A DNA stretch of 64,000 bases. Source: Haloplanus sp. XH21 (lineage in GTDB: Archaea; Halobacteriota; Halobacteria; Halobacteriales; Haloferacaceae). The notes beneath the pieces are model-generated. The model was given only the letters and a program-made list of their open reading frames with translations, searched no databases and had not been told where the DNA came from. Positions 6,615 through 15,587 of this stretch are shown piece after piece. The stretch's first letter is position 1. The number at the start of each line of letters is the position of its first letter. A program made the translations under genes and the position numbers. Location of the stretch: assembly GCF_023276355.1 (NCBI RefSeq), contig NZ_JALLPL010000001.1, forward strand, positions 248,001 to 312,000. Direction: 5' to 3'.

Positions 6615-8921
6615 TCAGCTGAGCGGGTCAAGCATCCGGCAATGCAAATCGTGCGTCTCGACGAGATCGTTTCCAACCTCGTCCTTGGCAGTGAAGTAGA
6701 GGATTTGCCATCCATCATCAGCGAGCTCTCGAAGAACCTCGAATCCTTCCTGAAGCCGTGTACGGTCTGCTGGGAGGAAGGCGTCGTCCAGAAGGAAGAA
6801 CCCAGGTTCGGAGCTCAGTAACTGCTCTGCGAGCCCAACACGAGCTGAGAAATACAGCTGTTCGGTCGTCCCGTGGCTGAGTTGCTTAGGTGTGAGGACC
6901 TCCTGTCCGTCCCTGTGGACCTGCAGGATCCTCTCCTCAGCATCGTAGGTAACACCCGTGTATCGGTCGTCAGTAATCGCCTGGAACACGTCTGTAGCCC
7001 GGCTTTTAGTGCCAAAGAGGTCCGTGATCTTCTGTTCCTCTTCCGCCTCAATGCCGTCGAAGATATCGAGCGCTTCCCGGGCAATATCTGCGTCACGCTC
7101 GATCTGCTCTACAAACTGATTCAAGTCGTGGACGACGTCTTGAAGCCCTTCGATAGAGCGCGACGGCAACGATACGGATTCATCAAGGAATGGCTCAGCA
7201 GAGAGGGCCTGAATCCGCTCGTCAAACTCACGCAGTCGTCGGTCGTGAGTCTCTAACTGCTCTGTGAGCTCATCGCGACGGTGGGTCAATTCCTCCTGTT
7301 GCTTGCGAAGTGTGGCTAGTCGATCCGGGTCGTACTCGTCCGCGTCCACGCTCTCATCGACGTCCGCGACCATCGCATCGAGTTCTGATTCCCAGTACTC
7401 GAGTTTCGCCTCTTGATCTGGTGTCGTCGTGCTCGGCGTGCCAAGAGCGTCTGTGAGACTTTGCGCTGCTTGGTCATGCTTCCGTTCGAGGGCCTCCTGT
7501 GCGGTCACACGCTCGCGGTACTCCTCGATGTCGGCGGCGTCTACCTCCTGAAGCAGCGTTTGTTTCTTCTCTTGGTTCGAGCGTCGCTCTTCCCGCTCTG
7601 TTTCGAGGTCGTCGTTACGCTCCTCGATGAGTTCGTCCTTGACCTCGATTTGTCGTTCGAGTTCGTCGCGACGATCTTGCAAGCCGGCTAACTCGTCGCG
7701 AAATGCTCTGATCGCTGGCCCGATTTCGTCGGTGGTAGTGACATCGAGCCCTGCGTCCTGCGCTTGCTGGAGAACCTGTTCCTGCTCTCGTTCCGCGGCC
7801 GCTACTGATCGATGTTGCAGACCATACCAGCCCGCAGCGATGGCGCCGATTACCGTAAGGAGAATGCCCGCAATCGTGCTCCCGACGATTGCTGCGACCC
7901 CGCCCAGTCCGAGCCCAACGAGTGCAGTGTACTTCGCGAAACGCATCCCCCGGGATGCCCCGACCGCCTCACCGTGGGACTCCCTGAATGACGCAAGCGC
8001 TTGTTCAACTTCATCAATATCGTCGGCCCGTGCCTCCAGCGGTGCCAGCTCTGCTTCGACGGAGTCTTTCTCGGTCTTGAGCTGTGTCCGCTCCTCACGT
8101 AGCGATGAACGCTTGTTTTCGAGGTCCTCAATCTCGTCCTCGGCTGCAACGATCTCGCGGTTGAGCTGTTCTAACTCTTTGAGGGTCGATTGGGACACCT
8201 CATCGTCGAGCTGCTCGATTGCCTCTCTATACGTGGTCAGCCGTTCCGTAAGTATCGCGTGGGTGTCCCACGTTTCGGCGGCCTCCTGTGTCTCAAGCTC
8301 GTCTTCACACCGCTGGAGTTCAGTTGTGACGGCGACGACCTCTCGCTCGACTGCTGCGATATCGTTCGCTTCGGCGTCAGCGATATACTCCTGGATGTCC
8401 ACGGCGAGGTCGTCTGCCTGATCACGCACATCTGCTGCATTCGATCGGCTGCGGGCCGACGACAGCCCTCGGCCACTGACGCTGGTCAGTCGTCCGTGCT
8501 CAACGAGTCGAGACTGGATCGCGTCGATCTCGTTCGTGTGGAGGTCGCCGATCTGCTGGGTGACCGAATCGTAGAACTCGTGTTCATCGCGAAGTTGCAG
8601 GTCACTATCCCGGATGACGAAGATGTTTCGAAGATGTTGTGGCGAGAGGTCCACCAGATCGCTGAGAACCGATCCGTCGCCGAGTTTCTGTTCGGTGCCG
8701 CCGGTCTCGACGACAACATGGCCGCTCGGGGATTCGTCAACTCGGGAGACGTGCGGGATCGCGCTTTCAATATCCGGCTCGAGTAATTTGAGTACGGCTT
8801 CTAATAGCAGTGTCTTCCCGGACTCATTCGGCCCATAGAAGACTTCGAAGTTGTCTCCACACTCGTGAGTGAAGCGGGGAAGTGGCCCGTAGCGATCGAT
8901 TTGGATGTCGGTCAGCTTCAT
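6615..8921 (-). CDS. SbcC/Rad50-type (YhaN-like) coiled-coil ATPase
   Basis: 768 aa. Walker A is GPNESGKT at residues 30-37. Long coiled coils follow (about 190-320 and 370-640). A signature-type LSHGTTEQLYFSARVGL lies near 680 and a Walker B FFLLDDAF near 707. Between the coiled coils, around residues 325-368, lie two hydrophobic glycine/alanine-rich stretches that look like a membrane hairpin. A hydrophobic insert in place of a zinc hook is a feature of YhaN-type ATPases rather than classical Rad50/SbcC. The start overlaps the stop of the SbcD-like gene by 4 nt (ATGA), so they form an operon and probably a complex that processes DNA ends. A defence role is inferred from the neighbourhood. 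Confidence 0.87.
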   Translation of the reverse strand: MKLTDIQIDRYGPLPRFTHECGDNFEVFYGPNESGKTLLLEAVLKLLEPDIESAIPHVSRVDESPSGHVVVETGGTEQKLGDGSVLSDLVDLSPQHLRNIFVIRDSDLQLRDEHEFYDSVTQQIGDLHTNEIDAIQSRLVEHGRLTSVSGRGLSSARSRSNAADVRDQADDLAVDIQEYIADAEANDIAAVEREVVAVTTELQRCEDELETQEAAETWDTHAILTERLTTYREAIEQLDDEVSQSTLKELEQLNREIVAAEDEIEDLENKRSSLREERTQLKTEKDSVEAELAPLEARADDIDEVEQALASFRESHGEAVGASRGMRFAKYTALVGLGLGGVAAIVGSTIAGILLTVIGAIAAGWYGLQHRSVAAAEREQEQVLQQAQDAGLDVTTTDEIGPAIRAFRDELAGLQDRRDELERQIEVKDELIEERNDDLETEREERRSNQEKKQTLLQEVDAADIEEYRERVTAQEALERKHDQAAQSLTDALGTPSTTTPDQEAKLEYWESELDAMVADVDESVDADEYDPDRLATLRKQQEELTHRRDELTEQLETHDRRLREFDERIQALSAEPFLDESVSLPSRSIEGLQDVVHDLNQFVEQIERDADIAREALDIFDGIEAEEEQKITDLFGTKSRATDVFQAITDDRYTGVTYDAEERILQVHRDGQEVLTPKQLSHGTTEQLYFSARVGLAEQLLSSEPGFFLLDDAFLPADRTRLQEGFEVLRELADDGWQILYFTAKDEVGNDLVETHDLHCRMLDPLS

Positions 8922-10003
8922 GTGAGCTTCCCCTCCGCGGCCAGATCGGCGAAGATCGCGAGCATTTCTTCCCAGACGTCGTCCTGGAAGCCCTCCACAT
9001 CGTAATCGTCGCGCTCCTCGACAGCGTGGAGTTGCTCACGCTCCTCGAGCCGCTGTTGAAACGTCTCGAACAGGGGATGTGACAGGATATGTTCGACTGT
9101 TCGGGTGCTGTTCTCGACGTAGATGTCGCCACTCACATCAGAGAGGGCTGCACTGAACGCCGTTTCATCCATCTCAGTGAATCCGTCGACGCTGATCTTC
9201 GGTTCGACGTGCCGGTTGTCCCAGGTGGTTACTTGCGATTGGATTTCTTCGAGGACACGCTCCTCGTCCCCGGGAGTGACCCGGAGATCGAGCGTATCAT
9301 AGTGGAACGAGTCGAGGGGCTGGAGCTGGACGTCCTGGGCTGCTTCGGTGTCGATGAGGACACTCGTCCGTCGACCTATCTCTTTCCGTGTTACCGACGC
9401 TGGAGTGCCGGGATAGACGAACGTTCCTCCATTCGAGAGTTCAGTTCGGTGCTGTGAGTGGTAGTGCCCCGCGAGATAGTAGTCGAAATCCAATTCGGCA
9501 AGTTCCTCTTTGGTGATGGGGAAATACCGTTGTTCGCCCTCGTCTCCGACGCCACCCTGAACAGGAGCTTCCAAGCTACAGTGTAACAGAAGGGCTTCTG
9601 TCCCGTCGAATGGTTCTCTATCACGCAATCCAACGAGGAGCTCGTCAGTCGCCTGTGGTGTATACGGGAGCGCGGTAACTCGAGTGTCGTGGATGACGAA
9701 CTGGTCGAAAGGCGTCTCGGTTGCGGGCGTGAACGATTCGCCGAAGAAGAGGTTACTGCGGAACGCATCGGCGTCGTGATTACCTGGAATCGTCAGGATT
9801 GGATACGAACGGTCAGAAAATAATTCTCGGAGGGATTCCCGTAGCTGCTCCGCTGCGACATCACTATCGAAGAGATCGCCACCGATCGTAACGAGATCGA
9901 CATCACTGGTATCCGCTTGTGAAAGGACAGTTTCTAACGCCGCCTGGCGTTCATCAGCGTCTGGTGTGAGATGAATATCTGCAGTATGTAGGATTCGTAC
10001 CAT
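8918..10003 (-). CDS. SbcD/Mre11-type metallophosphoesterase
   Basis: 361 aa. The calcineurin-like phosphoesterase metal motifs are complete: D9-x-H11 in HTADIH, GGDLFD (Asp43), PGNHD (75-77), a later LLLHCS and the GHYHSQH motif. The family supplies the Mn-dependent nuclease of SbcCD/Mre11-Rad50 complexes. It precedes and overlaps the SbcC-like gene, and the two products should work together on DNA ends or hairpins. At 361 aa with a short C-terminal capping region it is closer in size to SbcD/YhaO than to the longer archaeal Mre11. This suggests an accessory rather than the housekeeping copy, though the housekeeping Mre11-Rad50 genes are not in the window. Confidence 0.9.
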   Translation of the reverse strand: MVRILHTADIHLTPDADERQAALETVLSQADTSDVDLVTIGGDLFDSDVAAEQLRESLRELFSDRSYPILTIPGNHDADAFRSNLFFGESFTPATETPFDQFVIHDTRVTALPYTPQATDELLVGLRDREPFDGTEALLLHCSLEAPVQGGVGDEGEQRYFPITKEELAELDFDYYLAGHYHSQHRTELSNGGTFVYPGTPASVTRKEIGRRTSVLIDTEAAQDVQLQPLDSFHYDTLDLRVTPGDEERVLEEIQSQVTTWDNRHVEPKISVDGFTEMDETAFSAALSDVSGDIYVENSTRTVEHILSHPLFETFQQRLEEREQLHAVEERDDYDVEGFQDDVWEEMLAIFADLAAEGKLT

Positions 10004-10080
10004 CTAATTACCGTGTCATCTCACTCAATTCCACGACTGAGTAAAAGGCGTTAGGGTAAGCTGATTCTTTGTGTCCCGCC

Positions 10081-10584
10081 TCAGTAGGTATCGAGCTCTT
10101 CACGAAGCCGGTACTCCATATGAGAGAGCCGTTCTTCCAATTCAGATACTTCCTCGTCGAGGTCGCTCTCGATCTGTCGAAAACGACTTGAGAGGGTTCC
10201 AAATGGTGATTCCGGATTTGGGTCACTCACTTCATCAAGTTCTGCAATAGGGTTGAGCCCTGGACCATCCCAGGTGAAGTAGAGTCCAGCGTCTGAATCT
10301 CTATCTCCGGAAATGTACTGGAAAGCCACCTCTGAGCGCCAGTATCGATATTCAAGAATATTTGCGATAATCGATTGTCGGGCTGCTTTTGCTCCTTCGA
10401 GAGCGTCGTCGCCTACCAACTGGTTAGGAAATAGGTGCTGATGATCCTCAAGGAGGTGCTCCTCTATCTCCTTGATCGAGAACGCTTGGTCCTCGTTGTT
10501 TGAGAGAAGTGAGTTGATCTCGACGGTGATTGGATCATATCTGCCTGCGTGTTTCCACTCTTCAGAGTCAGTATCTACCGGCAT
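10081..10584 (-). CDS. Hypothetical winged-helix/coiled-coil protein
   Basis: 167 aa from the ATG at 10584 (MPVDTDSEEW...); a longer frame extends upstream but reads poorly. Residues about 28-75 (FSIKEIEEHLLEDHQHLFP...) resemble a helix-turn-helix segment asking whether a condition is met, common in haloarchaeal regulators. The C-terminal 40 residues form an acidic coiled coil. It lies about 75 nt upstream of the SbcD-like gene in the same direction and could be its first operon gene. No specific family recognised. Confidence 0.6.
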   Translation of the reverse strand: MPVDTDSEEWKHAGRYDPITVEINSLLSNNEDQAFSIKEIEEHLLEDHQHLFPNQLVGDDALEGAKAARQSIIANILEYRYWRSEVAFQYISGDRDSDAGLYFTWDGPGLNPIAELDEVSDPNPESPFGTLSSRFRQIESDLDEEVSELEERLSHMEYRLREELDTY

Positions 10585-10766
10585 ATGTCCCTTCAGATAG
10601 CGTTCCAATAAAACCGTACCGCCGGCATATAATTCGATATCAAAACAGACGTATCGCAAGGTCTTCACCCCCACTGGAACTCTCAAATTCGCTGAGAGAG
10701 GGAGACCGTGCTAAGATTGACAGAATTATGTAGTGACAGTGAGCAGGCCAGGGTAAGAACGAGTTT

Positions 10767-12494
10767 ATGAATGCCCGCAACTGGCGAGGGGTACTTCCGG
10801 AGTGGACTCACCTACTCATAGTTCGGTACACTCTCCTCACGCTCGCTACGGTTGCGGTGGTCGCGACGCTGACTGCTCTCCTCAACCCGGCTGTTCAGAC
10901 CGAGAATATCAGGGCGCTACTGACGACGTTAGCGACGGCAGAAGCCTCCGTCTTGGCGATCGTATTCTCCGTGACCGTCGTCGCCCTACAGCTCGTTGTG
11001 ACGCGATATTCGGCCCGCCTCACCTCACTGTTCATCAAGGAGCCGCTGTTCCGTACGACATTCGCGCTCTTCGTTGGCGCTATTGCGTTCAACCTGCTGG
11101 TCGTCTATCTGCTCCCGATACAGAACAGCCGCCTACTGAACGCAGTCGTCGGAATCGCGTTTGCGCTTGCTGCTGTCTCCACGTTTGCGCTCTACCAATT
11201 CATCCAGCTGATGATCCAGCGCAGCTCCCCCGACGATCTCATCTCGGTGTTGGTCGAACGGGAACTCGCACCGGACGAATACCTTCCAGCGACCGCAACG
11301 GAATTCACCGAAATCGAGGTCCATCCGATTCGGCCACTGTACCGAACGATTGCTCGAGCCATCGAGCTGGGCGAATACCAAACCGCAGAACAGGGGATCT
11401 ACGGACTTCGGACGGTTCTCATCCGGACGTTCGAGCACCTCGAAAGCGAACACTCCGAAGAAGACGCCGCCCAGTACGCATCGGCTGTTTCGACTGAGGT
11501 CCTCACAGAGTATATCCCGCTGATCTTGGAGCAAGCATACACCCACGAGCAAAACGACCTGGTTTCGGACGCAGTCGACGATGTCGAGGCGGTCGCTCTC
11601 GACGGGCTCGACCACGGCTTTACTGACGTCGCCGAGGACGCTGCTGAGGGACTCGGAGACGCGTTCGATGCGGCGCCCTTGACGTGGGAGGGGAATCGGC
11701 TTCGGAGCCCAGTCAAAGAATCGCTGCTCGAACTAACGAAAGCCACAGGCAGCGATGCTGAGTATACGACGTTCTTGGCGGTATCGCACCATCTGGATCA
11801 TCAGATGGCTGTTCTTCTCCGACGACGACCGGATGCGAACGTCACACACCGGCTCGTCGGTGACTACTACAGCCGGGAGGTGGGCGAGATATTCGAAGTC
11901 CTCGTTAACCGGTACGGCGCCGACGTGCAAGACCAAGATATCAATTGGATCTCCCCTACTGAGGGTCGAAAGTGGACACTCCCCGATGAGGCGGAGCCAC
12001 TGCGACACGTCTGGCGCGAATATGCCAGCTTCACGCAGACCGTTCTCCGATATCGCGCCTCGGAGGAGGAGGAGTACCCATTTGTCGAAGGGTCCATCGA
12101 CGATGGCTGGAAACGAATCACCGAATCTGCTGCCGATGCCGGGATTGATGGCCTGGCAACGCTGTGCTGTATTACGACGATTCAACTTGCCTATCGTGTT
12201 GATCAGCTCGAAGACGGCCGTCTCGGGATGTGGACAAACAACCTTGGGCTCCTAAGGCGTGATTACGACCCGACAATCGTCGACCGGGCATTTGCGCTCC
12301 TCAAAGCGGGTGAGCAGCCGGAGGGACGCAACATCTCAGTTCGAACCTTTGATCCTGCCTCCGATGACACAAACGAAGGATTCATCCAACGGTTCTTCGG
12401 AACTGACGAGGAAGACACACCATTCGAGGAGTGGCTCGTCGAGTTCGAGAAAGACGTCCACGAACGAACGGAGTATCTCCGGGAGCGAGAATGA
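10767..12494 (+). CDS. DUF2254-like integral membrane protein
   Basis: 575 aa. Four hydrophobic segments lie in the first 150 residues (about 20-42, 55-78, 97-118, 122-145), including the phrase FSVTVVALQLVVTRYSARL, which resembles the DUF2254 family. The remaining 420 residues are soluble, acidic and helical. The gene diverges from the SbcCD-like operon and overlaps the next small gene by 4 nt. DUF2254 proteins have no established activity. Placement in a defence island makes a membrane effector conceivable, but nothing in the sequence shows it. Confidence 0.72.
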   Translation: MNARNWRGVLPEWTHLLIVRYTLLTLATVAVVATLTALLNPAVQTENIRALLTTLATAEASVLAIVFSVTVVALQLVVTRYSARLTSLFIKEPLFRTTFALFVGAIAFNLLVVYLLPIQNSRLLNAVVGIAFALAAVSTFALYQFIQLMIQRSSPDDLISVLVERELAPDEYLPATATEFTEIEVHPIRPLYRTIARAIELGEYQTAEQGIYGLRTVLIRTFEHLESEHSEEDAAQYASAVSTEVLTEYIPLILEQAYTHEQNDLVSDAVDDVEAVALDGLDHGFTDVAEDAAEGLGDAFDAAPLTWEGNRLRSPVKESLLELTKATGSDAEYTTFLAVSHHLDHQMAVLLRRRPDANVTHRLVGDYYSREVGEIFEVLVNRYGADVQDQDINWISPTEGRKWTLPDEAEPLRHVWREYASFTQTVLRYRASEEEEYPFVEGSIDDGWKRITESAADAGIDGLATLCCITTIQLAYRVDQLEDGRLGMWTNNLGLLRRDYDPTIVDRAFALLKAGEQPEGRNISVRTFDPASDDTNEGFIQRFFGTDEEDTPFEEWLVEFEKDVHERTEYLRERE

Positions 12495-12718
12495 CCGACC
12501 ACCAGTTCGAGGAGGGTGACCGTGTGCGAATCGAAATTCCTGATGAGACGGACCTGGATTATGACCGGCTACACGGGCGATACGGCGAAATCATCGCTAT
12601 CTTAGAGGACGACGCCGGCGCCGTCACGGGTGATGATCGCGACGCCGTGCTGTACCGTGTTCAGCTGGACGACGGGACAAAAACGGATGTTCGGTGGCGC
12701 GATCTCCGGCCACCCTGA
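12491..12718 (+). CDS. 75-aa SH3/KOW-like acidic protein
   Basis: The ATG at 12491 overlaps the stop of the membrane-protein gene (ATGA), so the pair is translationally coupled. The peptide has a typical small barrel pattern: EGDRVRIEIPDETDLDYDRL, then GRYGEIIAI, then a strand and a final RVQLDDGTKTDVRWRDLRPP. Similar short haloarchaeal proteins are common and uncharacterised. Possibly a nucleic-acid or partner-binding accessory of the membrane protein. Confidence 0.65.
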   Translation: MTDHQFEEGDRVRIEIPDETDLDYDRLHGRYGEIIAILEDDAGAVTGDDRDAVLYRVQLDDGTKTDVRWRDLRPP

Positions 12719-12804
12719 GGGCACGTTATCCAGAATTTGATGGATTAGGGTGGGAAAGGGAGACTCAGCCGAAGGACTATCTGTACTTGGCATAGAGGGA
12801 CATT

Positions 12805-14226
12805 ATGATCGATTTCGACCCATTTGGAAAGCCTCTGAAGGATGTCGAATTGGAGGATTTAGATCGCCTTTCAGAAGAGAACGTGTCCGAAGGCACCTAT
12901 ATTGAATACAAGCGGAGGTTTCCCGATTCTCAGAGTATTGCAAAGGTTATTGCTTCATTTGCAAATACTCACGGTGGATATTTCCTTATTGGCCTTGCTG
13001 AAGAAGATCTCACAAATATAGCCTCGGGACAGATCGGGGTTAATGTTGAGGAATATCCCAATCCAAAAGAGACCATACGAAATATTGTACGGGATCACCT
13101 AAACCCATCACCGAATTTCACCAGTCGGGTGATACGGCGACCGGATTACGATGATTACGTGATCGTTCTGATTGAAGTTCCCGAAAGTCATAACGCACCC
13201 CACATACACAGCAGCGGGAAAATTTATACACGTACAGGCGAGGGTAGTGACCCAATCTCGCCTGAAACTGATCGCTGGACCCTCGACAAACTGTATGAAC
13301 GAAGAAATGAGTGGAACGAACGAGTACAACAATTTTGTCATCCAGATATAACTCTAACCCGCGGACAATCAGGGGAAACAGAACATCAGGCCGATGGCTG
13401 GCCATTTCTTGAGATATATGGGGTGCCCTCTACACTGGGGGACCCGATCTGTTCTGAGGTGCTGGATGATATTGAGGGTTTCAAATCAATTCTTGAGCAA
13501 TCTGAATTAGTTCTACCAGAGTTCGACGACGTGGAGACTGATGAAGAAACTGCAGAAGGATCACTTGGGATGGGGCGGACCTACGCTGCTTATCGGGCAA
13601 GTAGTGACGCGGTGGTAGCTCAACAATGGTTCCAGGAAGAGGATAGTGGCCGAATAGATACAGCGAGCGCACCTGAAACGGTCAAATTCTTCGATGATGG
13701 GGGCTTAAAAGCACTTCTTGCTGTTCCTCAACTCTCATTTCCTGAACCAGCTTACGGAGCATGGTCAACCCTCGATCAATCTGTTGATGGAAATATCGAT
13801 TATATCCGATTTCTTGATGGTGGGGCCCTCCTTCTCAACACGTTCGTCCTTTTGAACTCCTATCTGAATCTACTGGATGAATACAACTGGATGGATAACG
13901 CGACGCGAGAACTGCATTTCAAAGCCCGCATCAGAAACGGAAATCGGACAGTATTGATGTTCGAAAGCGAGTGGTTCAGTGATCTTATTGATGAGTTTGG
14001 CCCACCGATATCATATGAAGATGTTATTGAGATTCCTCGAACAGGAACGCGAATTCTATATCACGAGGAAGGATCTGAATTTTCTGCATTGCTCCGCTGT
14101 CTAACTCTGATTATGGAAGGATTCGGCCTCCCTTGGGAACGCCGTGATCGTGGTACAGAGGAGCTTTGGGATTTGATTTTTGAAATCGGAAATTTCGAGA
14201 GCGAGAAAGATACTGATACACACTAA
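12805..14226 (+). CDS. Schlafen-type AlbA_2 domain protein
   Basis: 473 aa. Residues about 20-150 match the AlbA_2/Schlafen core: EGTYIEYKRRF (29-39), then SFANTHGGYFLIGL (51-64), and later a VIVLIEVPES strand followed by the IYTRTGEG segment. In bacteria and archaea this domain is joined to varied C-terminal regions and is found in regulators and defence proteins. In eukaryotic Schlafens it can be a tRNA/RNA nuclease. The C-terminal 300 residues are unrecognised. The gene is distinctly AT-rich with codon use unlike the flanking GC-rich genes, a sign of separate acquisition. A TATA-poor gap of 86 nt precedes it. Confidence 0.8.
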   Translation: MIDFDPFGKPLKDVELEDLDRLSEENVSEGTYIEYKRRFPDSQSIAKVIASFANTHGGYFLIGLAEEDLTNIASGQIGVNVEEYPNPKETIRNIVRDHLNPSPNFTSRVIRRPDYDDYVIVLIEVPESHNAPHIHSSGKIYTRTGEGSDPISPETDRWTLDKLYERRNEWNERVQQFCHPDITLTRGQSGETEHQADGWPFLEIYGVPSTLGDPICSEVLDDIEGFKSILEQSELVLPEFDDVETDEETAEGSLGMGRTYAAYRASSDAVVAQQWFQEEDSGRIDTASAPETVKFFDDGGLKALLAVPQLSFPEPAYGAWSTLDQSVDGNIDYIRFLDGGALLLNTFVLLNSYLNLLDEYNWMDNATRELHFKARIRNGNRTVLMFESEWFSDLIDEFGPPISYEDVIEIPRTGTRILYHEEGSEFSALLRCLTLIMEGFGLPWERRDRGTEELWDLIFEIGNFESEKDTDTH

Positions 14227-14295
14227 ATAATACTAACCGGCTAAATTGAACGGCTGAACCTTGAAAATCAGTAACTATTGGTGAACACGCTGTGA

Positions 14296-14918
14296 TTAGC
14301 TCTCGCTGAGCGGCGTGGGGATTCCGTCTGCAGTAAAGCGAGCGACCGCTCCGCAGTTCGCACATTCATCGACGAACGCACAGACTAGAAGCGAGGTTTC
14401 TAACTCGCGAACGCCACCGCACACGGAACACTCGTATGCGGTGCGATACTGGACTGACGGACAGTGCTGTTGCCATCGTGTGCGGGGGTTCGCTGTCGGT
14501 GTCGCCTTGCCGTGAGACGCTGCTGTCGGGGATCGCTCCCGGTTCGTCATGGACTGCTCGTGATCGAGCTGCCACGCTGAATCAGGAAGCGTGTCGTAGA
14601 TGCGATCTGGCTTACTGGTGCCCACATCGAGAGCAGCAGACTCGGCTGGCTCGCGTGCGTCATCTGATTGGGATTCCTCGACTGGGCCCCGTCGACGTGT
14701 GATGCATCTCGGTACCTGGGAGAAACCGTCTGTGCCCACGCGCCGAGTTCGACGGCCTCCGCTTCCTCGTAGAGCACGCCGTCGATGGCAGCCGCCAGTT
14801 CGGCGAGTGGCTCGGAGATCGCGGACTCGCCGTGTTTCTCGACAGCGTTCTCGAACAACCACTCTCGGAGCGTCGCTGCAGTCTCTCTATCGACCGTGTA
14901 CGATGGAACTGCCTTCAT
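14296..14918 (-). pseudogene. Probable frameshifted zinc-ribbon protein gene
   Basis: The first about 75 codons from the ATG at 14918 (MKAVPSYTVDRETAATL...) read as a normal acidic helical protein, then degenerate. Sensible coding resumes in another frame near 14,700 (EESQSDDAREPAESAALD...) and ends at 14296 after a zinc-binding CSVCGG...CANCG pair. One missing base (or two added) near 14,690-14,710 would join them into a protein of about 207 aa. Alternatively these are two genes: a short N-terminal one, and an 84-aa zinc-ribbon protein starting at the ATG at 14550 (MTNRERSPTAAS). No function recognised. Confidence 0.5.
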
Positions 14919-14926
14919 TCGTTTCT

Positions 14927-15587
14927 CACTCCGCTCCTCGTGGGTACGACAAACCTACAGAGATCATAGGCACCGTCGAGAGCGTCCCTGTTGGAATCAC
15001 CTCGATTAGAGAGAGCCGACGGTGAAATAGTCCGTATGCCCTCTCAAACCGACCATAACTTCGATTAATGTGGACGTCTAACGTAGACATACCCGTGTCC
15101 GCCTTCCAGGGGAGGTAGCCGGGGTTCAAATCCCTGGAGGGGAATGGGTTTGACTCCCAGTCGGTAGGGAAGGCGCTATTGAAACTGGGCAAGGTGGCGG
15201 TCACGGGCGGCGTCGAGGAGGTGTTCATCTACATTACGAAACAGATGATGTACAAGATTGCGTCGAGGCTGAATGAGAAGTACAGCATCAAATCAAAAGC
15301 GGCCACGTGGGGCAAGAAGGTCGTTAATCGGGCGAAGGCCCGTTCCCCCCACACTCCCCTCTCCCTGCCGGCAACCCGGCTAGTGGATACACTGCAGCTT
15401 TCGGATTCGTCCCCCGAACGAACCCTCTTCTAAAGTATCAACAGAGGTCCCGAGAGGTGTATGACACGGCTGTAAGCGAGGTTGTGGCTGCGCGCACAGC
15501 GACCGCAGGGAGCGAGCACGGAGCGGTGGGTGGGGTGGAGGGGCGTCCACGGGCGGCGGTCGCCACTAAAACGGGGGAACGACCCGC
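14927..15587. other. Mostly non-coding gap with an orphan reading frame and T-arm-like hairpins
   Basis: No convincing gene. On the plus strand a frame without ATG runs from 15119 to 15433; its middle (EEVFIYITKQMMYKIASRL, then KKVVNRAKAR) has plausible protein composition and could be a decayed gene fragment, starting at best from TTG at 15179. Inside 15,115-15,165 are two successive stretches resembling tRNA T-arms (CCGGGGTTCAAATCCCTGG, then TGGGTTTGACTCCCA), but no acceptor or anticodon arm accompanies them. 15,434-15,587 holds GC-rich sequence downstream of the TFB gene with nothing recognisable. Confidence 0.35.
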
